Shown here: one piece after another, positions 36,500 through 45,564 of the stretch
Layout of the letters: each line of letters starts with the position of its first letter
Numbering within the stretch: position 1 is the stretch's first letter
Source of the DNA: Planctomycetota bacterium
GTDB taxonomy: Bacteria > Planctomycetota > Planctomycetia > Gemmatales > Gemmataceae
Reading direction: 5' to 3'
Length of the DNA: 64,000 nucleotides
Assembly: GCA_016191165.1 (NCBI GenBank)
Contig: JACPPF010000178.1
Span: 47,728 to 111,727 of the forward strand
Notes under the pieces: generated by a model
Databases searched by the model: none
Seen by the model: only the letters and a program-made list of their open reading frames with translations
What the model was told of the DNA's origin: nothing
Program-made: the position numbers and the translations under genes

Positions 36500-39400
36500 A
36501 TGGCACGCTACCTTCTGGCAATTCCGTTTTTCTTTTTTTCGACCACTGCCGCCTTCGCCCAGGACGCCCCCCTGCCGGCGCGCGTCGCCGCCCAAAAAAT
36601 GACGCTGCCTCCCGGCTTCAAGGCCACCCTCTTCGCCGGCGAACCCGATGTCGTCCAGCCGATTGCATTTTGCTTCGACGATCGCGGCCGACTCTGGGTC
36701 GCCGAATGCCGGTCGTACCCGAACTGGGTCAAAGACCCCAAGCAAGGAAAAGATCGTATTGTCATTTTCGAGGACACCGACGGCGACGGCGTTCACGACA
36801 AACGCACCGTCTTCGCCAACAACATCCCCAACATCTCCGGCATCAACTACGGCTTCGGCGGCGTCTGGGTCTGCTCGACGCCAAACCTGCTCTTCATCCC
36901 GATCAAGGAAGTAGGTCAGGCTTTCCAGCCTGACAAGGGCGGCGAAAAACGTGACGAAATACGTCAGGCTGGAAAGCCTGACCTACGGACCGTCCCCGCC
37001 GGCCCGCCGCAAATCGTCCTCGACGGCTGGGACCTCAAAGCCCGCCACAACGTCTTCAACAGCCTGACCTGGGGACCGGACGGCTGGCTCTATGGCTGCA
37101 ACGGCATCCTTTCCAACTCGAAAGTCGGCGCCCCGGGCACGCCCGACAAGGATCGCGTCAAGATGAACTGCGGCGTCTGGCGCTATCACCCGACCAAGAA
37201 GAAGTTCGAAGTCGTCGCCCACGGCACCACCAATCCCTGGGGCCTCGACTTCGACGAGCACGGCGAGATGTTCATCACCAATTGCGTCATCGACCACCTC
37301 TGGCATATCGTCCCCGGCGGGCATTACGAGCGCATGTTCGGCAACGACCTCAACCCGCACGTGTACAAACTCATGCCCAGCATCTGCGACCACAAACACT
37401 GGGGCGGCGGCAACTGGACCACCTCAAGACGCCCCGACGCCCGCACCCAAAAGGGTGCGGGATTGGACGCCTACAAAATCCACTCCGAAGCCGGCGGCGG
37501 CCACGCTCACGTCGGCTGCATGATCTACCTCGGCGACAACTGGCCCGCACGCTATAGGGGCGGCGTCTTCATGTGCAACCTCCACGGCAACCGCATCAAC
37601 CACGACATCCTGGAACGCAACGGCTCCACCTTTGTCGCCCGCCACGCCAAGGATTTCATGCACGCCAACGACCCGTGGTTCCGCGGCTTAGCAATCCACT
37701 ACGGCCCCGACGGCGGCGTCTACGTCGCCGACTGGACCGACACCGGCGAATGCCACAACTACAAAGTGGCCCACACGACCACGGGGCGGATATTCAAAAT
37801 CACCTATGGCGACGTCCAACACGGGAAAGGGGGAAGAGATCCGCGATTCGGTGAAGACGGTTTGGCGAAAGTGGACGACGAATACCTGGCGTCCTTGGCG
37901 TCCCTCTCGGCCCATAAGAGCGAATGGATGTCGCGGCACGCCAGGCGGCTTCTGCAGGAACGTTCCATTGATCGCAAGATCGATCGCAGGGCAATTCGAC
38001 ATTTGAAGATCAATGCAATAATGGAACGATTTGGAGCAGCCCATCAACTGCATTCAATCTGGACCCTTCATGCCATAGGTGAGCTAGACGAGGAACTACT
38101 GCTGGAATTGCTGGGTGAGCCTCAACCGCATGTGCGTGCTTGGGCAGTTCGTCTCTCCCTCGAGCGCGGCGAGGAACGGAAAGATGCCGACATTCGCGAA
38201 AACAAATTGCAAAACAGGATACATTCGATGGCTCGTTCCGATCCATCGGCGTTGGTCCGACTACAAATCGCTTCAAGCTTGCAACGGATTCCGACCGGCG
38301 ACCGCGGCGAAATTTTACGTGCGCTTTGCTCACATGCAGAGGACACAAACGACCCGTATCTGCCATTCATGTACTGGCATGCCCTTGAGCCAACGTTGGA
38401 GCTACGTAATGAGGCATTTTATGGCCTTCGCAGTCCAATCCCGCTTTTGCGTGAATATACCGCGAGGCACTCGACCGAAAGGTACCACCCACGCGTCGTT
38501 AGCTCTGACAAGATAAAAAAGCTAGAAATTGCGGGCCCTCCAGCCCTTGAAATAGTATTTGCGATACTAGCTCGCGTTGACGAACCACCGGTTCATCGTG
38601 ACGTATTGCGAGGCATCCAGCAGGGATTTGCAGGGCGTCGCAACGTGCCGATGCCCAAAAGATGGGACCAAGCCTACCCCATCCTCATCGAAAGCCCCCT
38701 CCCCGAAGTGCGTGAGCGTGCCCTCGCTCTCGCCGTGCAGTTCGGCGACGAACGCGCCTTTACGCTGCTGCGCAAGATCGTCCCGGATCGGGCTCAGCCG
38801 ATGAAGGAGCGCGCGTCGGCGCTCAAGACGCTGCTCTTTCAGCAAAAGCCCGATCTGGTGCCGATCCTGCATGATCTGCTGGGCGATGAATCGCTGCGCG
38901 GCCCCGCCATCCGCGGGCTGGCGGCGTTCGACGATCCGCGGACGCCCAAGCTCTTGCTCAAGGATTACGCCCGCTACAGCGCCGACGAGAAAAACGACGC
39001 CATCCAGACCCTGGCGTCGCGCGGCCCCTTTGCCCTCGCCCTCCTCGACGCCATCGACGCCAAGACGATCCCGCGCGCCGACATCAACTCCTACACCATC
39101 CGCCAACTGCAAGCGCTCAAATCGCCTGCAGTTGCCAAGAAGCTCGCCAAGGTCTGGGGCGAAGTGCGGCCCGCGTCGGCGGATAAAGCGAAGCTGATGG
39201 CCAAGTACAAATCGCAGTTGTCGCCGAACGTGCTGAAGAAGGCGAACCTGTCCAATGGCCGGGCGCTGTACGCGAAGAACTGCGCCAGCTGTCACCGCTT
39301 GTTTGGCGAGGGCGGCGCGATCGGCCCGGACCTCACCGGCTCGCAGCGCATGAACCTCGATTACGTCCTGGAAAACATCCTCGACCCCAGCGCCATCGTG

Positions 39401-39661
39401 CCACGCGAGTTTCAGGTAACGCTCATCGAGACGAAGAAGGGCCGGACTTTGAGCGGCATCGTCACCAAGGAGAACGACGCCTCGATCACGTTGCAATTGC
39501 AGAACGAGGTGGTCATTGTGCCCAAGAGCGATATCGACACGCGCACGCCGACCAAGATCTCCATGATGCCGGAGGGGGCGTTGGACAAGATGCGCATTGA
39601 AGAGGTGCGGGACTTGATTGGATATTTGCGCAGCCCCGAGCAGGTCGCGTTGAAGAAGTGA
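36500..39661 (+). CDS. PVC-type membrane-bound dehydrogenase with C-terminal cytochrome c domain
   Basis: A 1053-residue exported protein (signal MARYLLAIPFFFFSTTAAFA). The N-terminal beta-propeller starts with PPGFKATLFAGEPDVVQPIA and DDRGRLWVAECRSYPNWVKD. A HEAT-like helical middle leads to a C-terminal haem domain with NCASCHRLFGEGGAIGPDLT (CxxCH near residue 928) and a closing EEVRDLIGYLRSP. The family is almost restricted to the PVC superphylum and is thought to oxidise sugars or polyols. Two oddities: a 76-bp dispersed repeat is inserted in frame (36911-36986), and the middle (about 37800-38640) has lower G+C. Confidence 0.93.
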   Translation: MARYLLAIPFFFFSTTAAFAQDAPLPARVAAQKMTLPPGFKATLFAGEPDVVQPIAFCFDDRGRLWVAECRSYPNWVKDPKQGKDRIVIFEDTDGDGVHDKRTVFANNIPNISGINYGFGGVWVCSTPNLLFIPIKEVGQAFQPDKGGEKRDEIRQAGKPDLRTVPAGPPQIVLDGWDLKARHNVFNSLTWGPDGWLYGCNGILSNSKVGAPGTPDKDRVKMNCGVWRYHPTKKKFEVVAHGTTNPWGLDFDEHGEMFITNCVIDHLWHIVPGGHYERMFGNDLNPHVYKLMPSICDHKHWGGGNWTTSRRPDARTQKGAGLDAYKIHSEAGGGHAHVGCMIYLGDNWPARYRGGVFMCNLHGNRINHDILERNGSTFVARHAKDFMHANDPWFRGLAIHYGPDGGVYVADWTDTGECHNYKVAHTTTGRIFKITYGDVQHGKGGRDPRFGEDGLAKVDDEYLASLASLSAHKSEWMSRHARRLLQERSIDRKIDRRAIRHLKINAIMERFGAAHQLHSIWTLHAIGELDEELLLELLGEPQPHVRAWAVRLSLERGEERKDADIRENKLQNRIHSMARSDPSALVRLQIASSLQRIPTGDRGEILRALCSHAEDTNDPYLPFMYWHALEPTLELRNEAFYGLRSPIPLLREYTARHSTERYHPRVVSSDKIKKLEIAGPPALEIVFAILARVDEPPVHRDVLRGIQQGFAGRRNVPMPKRWDQAYPILIESPLPEVRERALALAVQFGDERAFTLLRKIVPDRAQPMKERASALKTLLFQQKPDLVPILHDLLGDESLRGPAIRGLAAFDDPRTPKLLLKDYARYSADEKNDAIQTLASRGPFALALLDAIDAKTIPRADINSYTIRQLQALKSPAVAKKLAKVWGEVRPASADKAKLMAKYKSQLSPNVLKKANLSNGRALYAKNCASCHRLFGEGGAIGPDLTGSQRMNLDYVLENILDPSAIVPREFQVTLIETKKGRTLSGIVTKENDASITLQLQNEVVIVPKSDIDTRTPTKISMMPEGALDKMRIEEVRDLIGYLRSPEQVALKK
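36911..36986. repeat. Dispersed palindromic repeat inserted in frame in the PVC dehydrogenase gene
   Basis: Positions 36911-36934 and 36963-36986 are perfect 24-base inverted repeats (first arm begins GTAGGTCAGGCTTTCCAGCC). Read in the gene's frame they encode VGQAFQPD and RQAGKPDLR around a charged linker. The element adds about 25 residues without breaking the frame, in a loop between propeller strands. The structure is that of a mobile palindromic repeat that survives translation. Confidence 0.85.
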
Positions 39662-39667
39662 CTTCAA

Positions 39668-39748
39668 GCCCCGCCATGAGCGCAGCGATTGGCGGGGGTA
39701 CGGCATCCGAAGCGTGACCCCCGCCAATCGCTGCGCTCATGGCGGGGC
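39668..39748. repeat. Perfect 32-bp inverted repeat after the PVC dehydrogenase gene
   Basis: Arms 39668-39699 and 39717-39748 are exact complements (first arm begins GCCCCGCCATGAGCGCAGCG) around a 17-base loop. It starts seven bases after the stop codon and ends just before the next gene's ribosome site (AGGAAA). It could terminate the dehydrogenase transcript. The long perfect arms suggest a dispersed hairpin repeat like those at 20111 and 42246. Confidence 0.85.
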
Positions 39749-39762
39749 CTAGGAAAATCCCG

Positions 39763-40656
39763 ATGATCGAAAAAACGCTTACGAAAATCCTCGCATTCAT
39801 CGTTCTGAGCATCGCCGCCGGCTCTCTGGCCGCACAAGACCCGTCGCAAAAAAAGGTGCTCGTCATCGGCATCGACGGCTGCCGGCCTGACGCCCTTTTG
39901 GCCGCCAGGGCGCCGAACCTGCATCGGCTCATCAAGAACGGCGCCTTCAGCGACAAGGCTCAAACCGGCGACATCACCGTCTCCGGCAGCGGCTGGGGCA
40001 GCCTCCTCACGGGGGTCTGGCGCGAAAAGCACGGCGTGCGCGGCAACGACTTCAAACTCGCCAACTTCGGGGAATTTCCCGACATGCTCCTCCGCGTCAA
40101 AAAAGCTCGACCTGACAGCTTCGTTGCGTCAATCGTTCACTGGGCCCCGATCAAGCAGCACATCATCAAGAAGGCCGACGTCACCACCGCCCACAAAAAC
40201 GATGTCCTCGTCACGCAGGCCGCGGTGAAGCTGTTGGCTGAAAAGAATCCCGATCTGCTCTTCATCCACTTCGACGAGGTGGACGGCGCCGGCCATCGCT
40301 TCGGGTTCGATCCCAAGTTGCCGAAATATCTCGCCGCCATCGCGAAGGCCGATGAGCACGTCGGCACGTTGCTCACGGCGCTTGAGAAACGGCCGACCTA
40401 CAAGAACGAGGACTGGCTGATCGTCGTCAGCACCGATCACGGCGGCTCGGGCAAGGGGCATGGGCAGAACATCCCAACGCATCGCACCATCTTCCTGATC
40501 GTCAGCGGCGCGTCCGCCATGCGCGGAACGATCGAGCCGGCGCCGGTCATCGTGGACATTGTCCCAACCGTACTGCAACATCTCGACGTGCCGATCAACG
40601 CGAAATGGCGGCTCGACGGCAAGGCGGTGGGGTTGAAGGCGGCGGCGAGCAAGTAG
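39763..40656 (+). CDS. Exported type I phosphodiesterase / alkaline-phosphatase-superfamily protein
   Basis: A 297-residue protein with a signal peptide (ILAFIVLSIAAGSLAAQD). The alkaline-phosphatase-superfamily core is clear: VLVIGIDGCRPDALLAARAP (first metal Asp), SGSGWGSLLTGVWREKHGVR (nucleophile region), LLFIHFDEVDGAGHRFGFDP (second metal Asp and His) and VVSTDHGGSGKGHGQN (Asp/His pair). This is the nucleotide pyrophosphatase/phosphodiesterase type. The start at 39763 is chosen for its AGGAAA site and signal peptide; the longer frame starts inside the hairpin repeat. Confidence 0.88.
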   Translation: MIEKTLTKILAFIVLSIAAGSLAAQDPSQKKVLVIGIDGCRPDALLAARAPNLHRLIKNGAFSDKAQTGDITVSGSGWGSLLTGVWREKHGVRGNDFKLANFGEFPDMLLRVKKARPDSFVASIVHWAPIKQHIIKKADVTTAHKNDVLVTQAAVKLLAEKNPDLLFIHFDEVDGAGHRFGFDPKLPKYLAAIAKADEHVGTLLTALEKRPTYKNEDWLIVVSTDHGGSGKGHGQNIPTHRTIFLIVSGASAMRGTIEPAPVIVDIVPTVLQHLDVPINAKWRLDGKAVGLKAAASK

Positions 40657-40743
40657 ACGGAATCAGGGAAGGCGTGAACCCACGCCATTGCCGACAATCT
40701 TTTTGTGGTCCAGCCGCTTTCGCCCGCACCAGGAGGCTCTCCC

Positions 40744-42204
40744 ATGTTGCCTGTCAAGATTCGATTCCCCTTGTTGGCCGTCCTCGCCCTCCTTGTCCTT
40801 GGCATGGCCTTGACCGGGCAGGCGCCCCAGGCCGAGGTGGCCCAGCAACCGGCCCAGCCCAAAAAAAAGGAACGCAAACTTCAAGACCTGCTCGAAGAGC
40901 GCCTCGCGGTCGCTCAAATGCTTGCCAAGCAGAATAGGCTACGTTTGGCTAACAATCAGGGTCGCATCGAGGAGGCGATCGAGCCGACCCGGCTCGCTCT
41001 CGAGGCGGCCCTTGAATTGTGCAAGACCGACAAGGAACGCATCACGGTCCTGGGTGACTTCCTGAAAGCGGCGCGGGAAATTGAGCGGATCGCGACCACC
41101 TTCGAGAAATCGGGGCAAGGCCGAGCCGAGGCGACACTCCTGGCCAGGCTGGAACGTTTGCGCGTCGAGATCGCCCTGGCACGCGCGAAGGCTGGCGTCA
41201 AGACGGGAAAGGCGCCGACAAAGGCCGAGGCGGTGCAACCCAAAAAAGTGGAAAACGAACGCGTTTGCACGCAACCAGCCACGATCCAGGCCTATGAAAC
41301 CGTCAACCTGTTCGCGAGGGTACCGGGTTTCCTCAAGAGTCAAGCGGTCGATATCGGCGACCGGGTCAAGCGCGGCCAGGTGCTCGCCGTCGTGGACGTC
41401 CCCGAACTCGAAGCGCAGGTGCAGCTGGAGCGGGCTTCCCTGGTTCGAGCGCATGCGCGGGTGCTCCAGGCCAAGGCACGCGTGAGCACCGCCAAGGCGG
41501 AAGCGGATACAGCCAAGCTTGTCGTGAAACAGGCTGACGCCACTCTCGGGAGCGCCGCCGCTTCGACCAGGTTTCGCGAGGCGCAGCTCAAACGGTTGAA
41601 AGCCTTATTCGAAAACAAAAGCATCGACCAGCGCTTGCTCGATGAAAGCATGGAACAATATTCCGCCGCGCTGGAGGCCGAGAAATCCGCGCGCGTTGCG
41701 ATCGAAACCGCAAGGTCGCAAGTGACGACGGCCGCGACGAAAATCGATCAAGCAAAGGCCGATCTGGTTGAAGCGGAAGCGGCCCTGCGTGTTGCTGACG
41801 CTCGGATCGAACGGGCGCGCGTCCATCTCTCATTTGCCACCATCGCGGCGCCGATGGATGGCGTCATCACGCGGCGCAACTACACGCCCGGCGATTTCGT
41901 CCGGTCCGCAAATAATGCCGCAGACCATAAACCGCTGTTTACTCTCCAGCGAACGGACCGCTTGCGCGTCGTCGTGGCGATTCCCGAGCGCGACGCCCCG
42001 TTTATTCAGGTCGGTGCCCTGGCCGACGTCGAGATTGACGCCCTGCTCGACAGGAAATGGACGGCCAAAGTGTCGCGCATCGCTGCTGCCCTCGATCCGA
42101 AGACGCGCACCATGAATGCCGAGCTAGATCTCGCCAATCCGACTGGCCTCATCCGGCCGGGCCTATGGGGCCGAGTGGTTATCCGAATTGACAGCACGAA
42201 ATGA
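40744..42204 (+). CDS. HlyD/RND-type periplasmic adaptor protein
   Basis: A 486-residue membrane-fusion protein with a signal anchor (FPLLAVLALLVLGMALTG) and a perfect AGGAGG site before the ATG at 40744. An extra helical N-terminal region precedes the lipoyl half-motif (LFARVPGFLKSQAVDIGDRV), the coiled-coil hairpin (ERASLVRAHARVLQAKARVS onward), the second lipoyl half (IAAPMDGVITRRNYTPGDFV) and the beta-barrel (RLRVVVAIPERDAPFIQVGA). It would link an inner-membrane pump to an outer-membrane channel. No pump or TolC-like gene is adjacent, so the partners must be encoded elsewhere. Confidence 0.88.
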   Translation: MLPVKIRFPLLAVLALLVLGMALTGQAPQAEVAQQPAQPKKKERKLQDLLEERLAVAQMLAKQNRLRLANNQGRIEEAIEPTRLALEAALELCKTDKERITVLGDFLKAAREIERIATTFEKSGQGRAEATLLARLERLRVEIALARAKAGVKTGKAPTKAEAVQPKKVENERVCTQPATIQAYETVNLFARVPGFLKSQAVDIGDRVKRGQVLAVVDVPELEAQVQLERASLVRAHARVLQAKARVSTAKAEADTAKLVVKQADATLGSAAASTRFREAQLKRLKALFENKSIDQRLLDESMEQYSAALEAEKSARVAIETARSQVTTAATKIDQAKADLVEAEAALRVADARIERARVHLSFATIAAPMDGVITRRNYTPGDFVRSANNAADHKPLFTLQRTDRLRVVVAIPERDAPFIQVGALADVEIDALLDRKWTAKVSRIAAALDPKTRTMNAELDLANPTGLIRPGLWGRVVIRIDSTK

Positions 42205-42245
42205 CGCCGAAATCGCGTTTAGGCGCAGCGCGTCAATTTCCGCTC

Positions 42246-42305
42246 ACGAGCCGCGACCGTTAGGGAGCGGATTGTCCAGACCGCTCCTTAACGGTCGCGG
42301 CTCGT
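42246..42305. terminator. 25-bp inverted repeat after the adaptor gene
   Basis: Arms 42246-42270 and 42281-42305 (first arm ACGAGCCGCGACCGTTAGGG and on) match at 24 of 25 positions around a 10-base loop. It lies about 40 bases after the adaptor stop and may end that transcript. A related weaker hairpin containing CGCGACCGCAAGG occurs at 63812-63860, so this is probably a dispersed family. Confidence 0.65.
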
Positions 42306-42394
42306 ATCGATTCTCAAAACGAACGTTTATTTAGGCGTGGGTTCCCCGCCGCGACCCGAAGGGGAGCGCGGGCAACCCATTCGAGGACCAACCC

Positions 42395-43471
42395 ATGAAG
42401 ATCACCCACCTCACCGCGCTGCGTGTGCGCATTCCGCAAAAGCCGCCGATCGCACCCTATGCGTCGCGCTACCGCGCCACCAGTGCCAAGGAGTGCATCC
42501 TCGTCAAGCTCGATACCGATGCTGGTATCACCGGGTGGGGCGAAACACCGGAGGATTGGCTTACCAAGACGTTTGAAGGTACCCCCGAAGATCGCATGCG
42601 CGCGCAAGCCGTCGGGCGCGATCCGTTCGACCTCGCTGCCTGGTATGCCGAGAATACGCTCGGCAGCTACCTCGCCAGCGGCGTTGAGATGGCGATGTGG
42701 GACATCGTCGGCAAAGCCACCAACCAGCCGCTTTACAAATTGCTCGGCGGCGCGATCCGCAAGAAGATCGAACTCGCGGCTTGCATGGGCATCAAGTCGT
42801 ACGACGAAGCGAAGACAATCGCCCAGGGATATGTCGAACAGGGATTCACCACGCTCAAGACCAAGGCGGGCCGCGGTGCCGAGGAAGATCTGGAAATGGT
42901 CCGTGGCATCCGCGACGGCGTCGGCGATCGGCTCAAGCTGCGTATCGATCCGAACCAGGGCTATGCCTACGACGTGGCGTTGCCGCTCGCGCGCGATCTG
43001 GAAAAGTACAACCTCGAATATTTCGAGCAACCGATGCCGTTCAGTTGCATCGGCGAGTCAGCCCGGCTGCGCAAGCGCACGAAGACGCCGCTGGGTTTGA
43101 ACGAGTCGGTGACGACGACGGAGATCGTCCTGCAAATCCTGAAGCTCGATGCCGCGGACGTTCTGCTTCCCGACACCTATCAGTGCGGCGGCATCCTCGG
43201 CGTGAAAAACGTGGCGACGCTGTGCGAGGCGGCGGGAGTGCCGTGCGTGTTTCACTGTGCGCACGACCTGGGCCTGAAGACCGCGGCGATGTTGCACGTC
43301 GTCGCCAGCACGCCGAACTTCCCGCTCGCCAACGATTGCACCTACTACGGCCTGACCGACGACATCATCAGCCCCATGCACGTGATCGAGCGAGGCCACA
43401 TGAACGTGCCGGAAGCGCCCGGGCTCGGCGTCCACGTTGATGAAGCCAAGGTGGCGAAGTATCGGGTGTAG
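42395..43471 (+). CDS. Mandelate racemase/muconate lactonizing enzyme family protein (enolase superfamily)
   Basis: A 358-residue cytoplasmic enzyme. The N-terminal capping domain (KITHLTALRVRIPQKPPIAP) precedes a beta/alpha barrel with the catalytic KxK (TTLKTKAG), metal ligands in RIDPNQGY, YFEQPMPF and GLNESV, and a C-terminal FHCAHDLGLKT. Members abstract a proton alpha to a carboxylate, often from sugar acids. The substrate cannot be deduced. It lies near a Gfo/Idh/MocA oxidoreductase encoded on the opposite strand, consistent with sugar metabolism but not with one operon. Confidence 0.92.
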   Translation: MKITHLTALRVRIPQKPPIAPYASRYRATSAKECILVKLDTDAGITGWGETPEDWLTKTFEGTPEDRMRAQAVGRDPFDLAAWYAENTLGSYLASGVEMAMWDIVGKATNQPLYKLLGGAIRKKIELAACMGIKSYDEAKTIAQGYVEQGFTTLKTKAGRGAEEDLEMVRGIRDGVGDRLKLRIDPNQGYAYDVALPLARDLEKYNLEYFEQPMPFSCIGESARLRKRTKTPLGLNESVTTTEIVLQILKLDAADVLLPDTYQCGGILGVKNVATLCEAAGVPCVFHCAHDLGLKTAAMLHVVASTPNFPLANDCTYYGLTDDIISPMHVIERGHMNVPEAPGLGVHVDEAKVAKYRV

Positions 43472-43545
43472 CCTCAACATCCGAGCCTGAAGCGTAAGCG
43501 AAGGTGCACTGCTTTTCTCTTGGCTTACGCAAAAGGCTCGGGAAG

Positions 43546-44841
43546 TTACACGCGATTCCACGGCGCGCGGTTTTCGCGGCTGCGCAGGCGATTGGCCTCG
43601 GCGTTGTCGGTGAACTCTTCGCGCAGCGGGTCCCAGCGCAGCGGGCGGCGCAACCAGTAGCCGATGTTGGCGAGCTGGCAGACCTGCGCGGTTCTCGCGC
43701 CGATTTCCACATCAGCAACCGGTCGCCGGCGCGAGCGGATGCAATCGAGCCAGTTCTGTCGATGGCTGTTGCCCACGGCCGGCAGATGGAAGTCGCGGTC
43801 GCCGAGCGGGGTTTGCAAGATCGACGCCGGGGTGGAGCGGATCACGCCGCGATCGACGTAGATCGTGCCATCGGCGCCTTCGAAGGTGCAACCCGACGGG
43901 CCGCCGTGGAACATCTCGATGCCGTTGGCGTAGACGAAGCGCAGGCCGGTGTCGCCGCGTTCGGGCGGGATGATCTGCGCCGGCCCGCTGGCGTCCATGT
44001 TGAGCGCCCACTGGGCGATGTCGAAGTGATGCGCCCCCATGTCGGCCAGTCCGCCGCCGGCGTATTCCTTGTAGTTGCGAAACGCCGGGAAGTGATTGTG
44101 GATGCCGACCGGGCACAGGTCGTGGTGGAACGCGCGCTCGGGCGAGGGGCCATTCCACAGGTTCCAGTCGATGCCCGCCGGCGTCGCTTCATTGGGCAAC
44201 CGACATTGCACGGCGGGGCCGCCGACGCCGACGCGCACGGTGCGCACCCGGCCGATACGGCCTGAGCGGACGTATTCCACGGCCCGGCGAAATCGGCCGC
44301 CGAATTCGGTGCGCTGCTGGCTGCCGGTCTGGAAGATGATGTTGTTGTCGCGCGCGGCTCGCACCATCGCCCGCGACTCGGCAATCGTGAGCGAGAGCGG
44401 CTTCTCGCAATAGATGTCTTTGCGCGCCCGCGCCGCCAGGATCGCGGGGATGGCGTGCCAGTGATCGGGCGTGGCGATGACAACGGCATCGATGTCGCGC
44501 CGATTGAGCAGTTCGCGGAAATCGACATAGGCCGCGCAGCCGCGATAGGTCCCGGCCTTGCGAGCGGCGGCATAGGCGCGATGCACGCGCGTGACCGCAT
44601 CCTCCCGGCGAACGCGGTGCACATCGCAGACCGCGACGACCTGCACGCCGGCGTTGCCAAGAAAGCTGCCCAGATGCCCGCGCCCCATCATGCCAATGCC
44701 GATGAAGCCGAGGTTGATGCGCCCGTTCGGCCCCTGCCCGCGGCGTTCCTGAGCGTGGACGTTTGAGTCCAGGATCAACGGCGCCGCGGCGGCAGCGGAC
44801 GCGGCGAGGAACTGGCGGCGGGAGAGGGATTTTGATTTCAT
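43546..44841 (-). CDS. Gfo/Idh/MocA-family oxidoreductase, Tat-exported
   Basis: A 431-residue protein. The N-terminus LSRRQFLAASAAAAAPLIL is a twin-arginine signal, so the enzyme is folded with its cofactor before export. The Rossmann start INLGFIGIGMMGRGHLGSFL and the conserved IYCEKPLSLTIAESRAMVRA mark the family. The C-terminal domain has the HHFDIAQWAL segment common in planctomycete members. Exported family members are thought to act on glycans or cyclic polyols using tightly bound NAD(P). Confidence 0.92.
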   Translation of the reverse strand: MKSKSLSRRQFLAASAAAAAPLILDSNVHAQERRGQGPNGRINLGFIGIGMMGRGHLGSFLGNAGVQVVAVCDVHRVRREDAVTRVHRAYAAARKAGTYRGCAAYVDFRELLNRRDIDAVVIATPDHWHAIPAILAARARKDIYCEKPLSLTIAESRAMVRAARDNNIIFQTGSQQRTEFGGRFRRAVEYVRSGRIGRVRTVRVGVGGPAVQCRLPNEATPAGIDWNLWNGPSPERAFHHDLCPVGIHNHFPAFRNYKEYAGGGLADMGAHHFDIAQWALNMDASGPAQIIPPERGDTGLRFVYANGIEMFHGGPSGCTFEGADGTIYVDRGVIRSTPASILQTPLGDRDFHLPAVGNSHRQNWLDCIRSRRRPVADVEIGARTAQVCQLANIGYWLRRPLRWDPLREEFTDNAEANRLRSRENRAPWNRV

Positions 44842-45129
44842 GGATTGGACCCCGGTTGGTGAATGGGTGAATCAGATAGAAATCGTATCATCCGCTGGGC
44901 GATTTCGCCACGAGAAAACTCCCGGCTTGAAAACTCCACAGGCCGCGAGCCGCCGCGCTGGTCTCGGCCGTGAATACCCGACTTGGCACCGGCAGGACAA
45001 GCCCGGCGGCTCCCATATGAGACGCCTTCGCATACCTGCCATTTTGACAGAATGTTCCGCGCGGAACATCGACCCAAATTGACCAGATTTGGCAGTCGCG
45101 ATCCCGGCGCGTTCAAGTACAATGAGGCC

Positions 45130-45564
45130 ATGGCCCAACGCAAACCAAGTCCGTTCCCCTTTCCGCCAAAACGTGTCTATCGCGGTGCGAATGTGCCCAT
45201 GCGCGTGATCCGCCGTTATGCACGAGCGATCGCTGAAGAGTTTCAGCCCGACAAGATCATCCTGTTCGGCTCCCACGCCTATGGCACGCCGCATGAGGAC
45301 AGCGATGTGGACTTGCTCGTCGTGATGCCGGCGGCCAACCAACATGCTCAATCCGTGCGAATTCGTTGGCGCCTGGCTGCCCCGTTCCCCGTTGACTTGA
45401 TCGTGCGGACGCCAGAGCAGGTGAAACGGCGGCTGGAAGAACGCGAATCTTTCTTGAGCGAGATCATGGCTGACGGAAAGGTCCTCTATGAAAAAGACGA
45501 CGCGAGCGTGGATTCGGAAGGCCGAGGAAGATTTCCTGGTGGCCGGGCAGAATCGACAAAGTAA
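45130..45564 (+). CDS. MNT-type nucleotidyltransferase of a MNT/HEPN module
   Basis: A 144-residue minimal nucleotidyltransferase. The motif FGSHAYGTPHEDSDVDLLVV supplies the GS and DxD residues that hold Mg-nucleotide. The longer frame upstream (to 44983) has no protein-like features, so the ATG at 45130 is used. It overlaps the HEPN gene by 77 bases, typical of coupled MNT/HEPN pairs. In studied MNT/HEPN modules the MNT protein is the antitoxin and can modify its HEPN partner with nucleotides. Confidence 0.88.
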   Translation: MAQRKPSPFPFPPKRVYRGANVPMRVIRRYARAIAEEFQPDKIILFGSHAYGTPHEDSDVDLLVVMPAANQHAQSVRIRWRLAAPFPVDLIVRTPEQVKRRLEERESFLSEIMADGKVLYEKDDASVDSEGRGRFPGGRAESTK

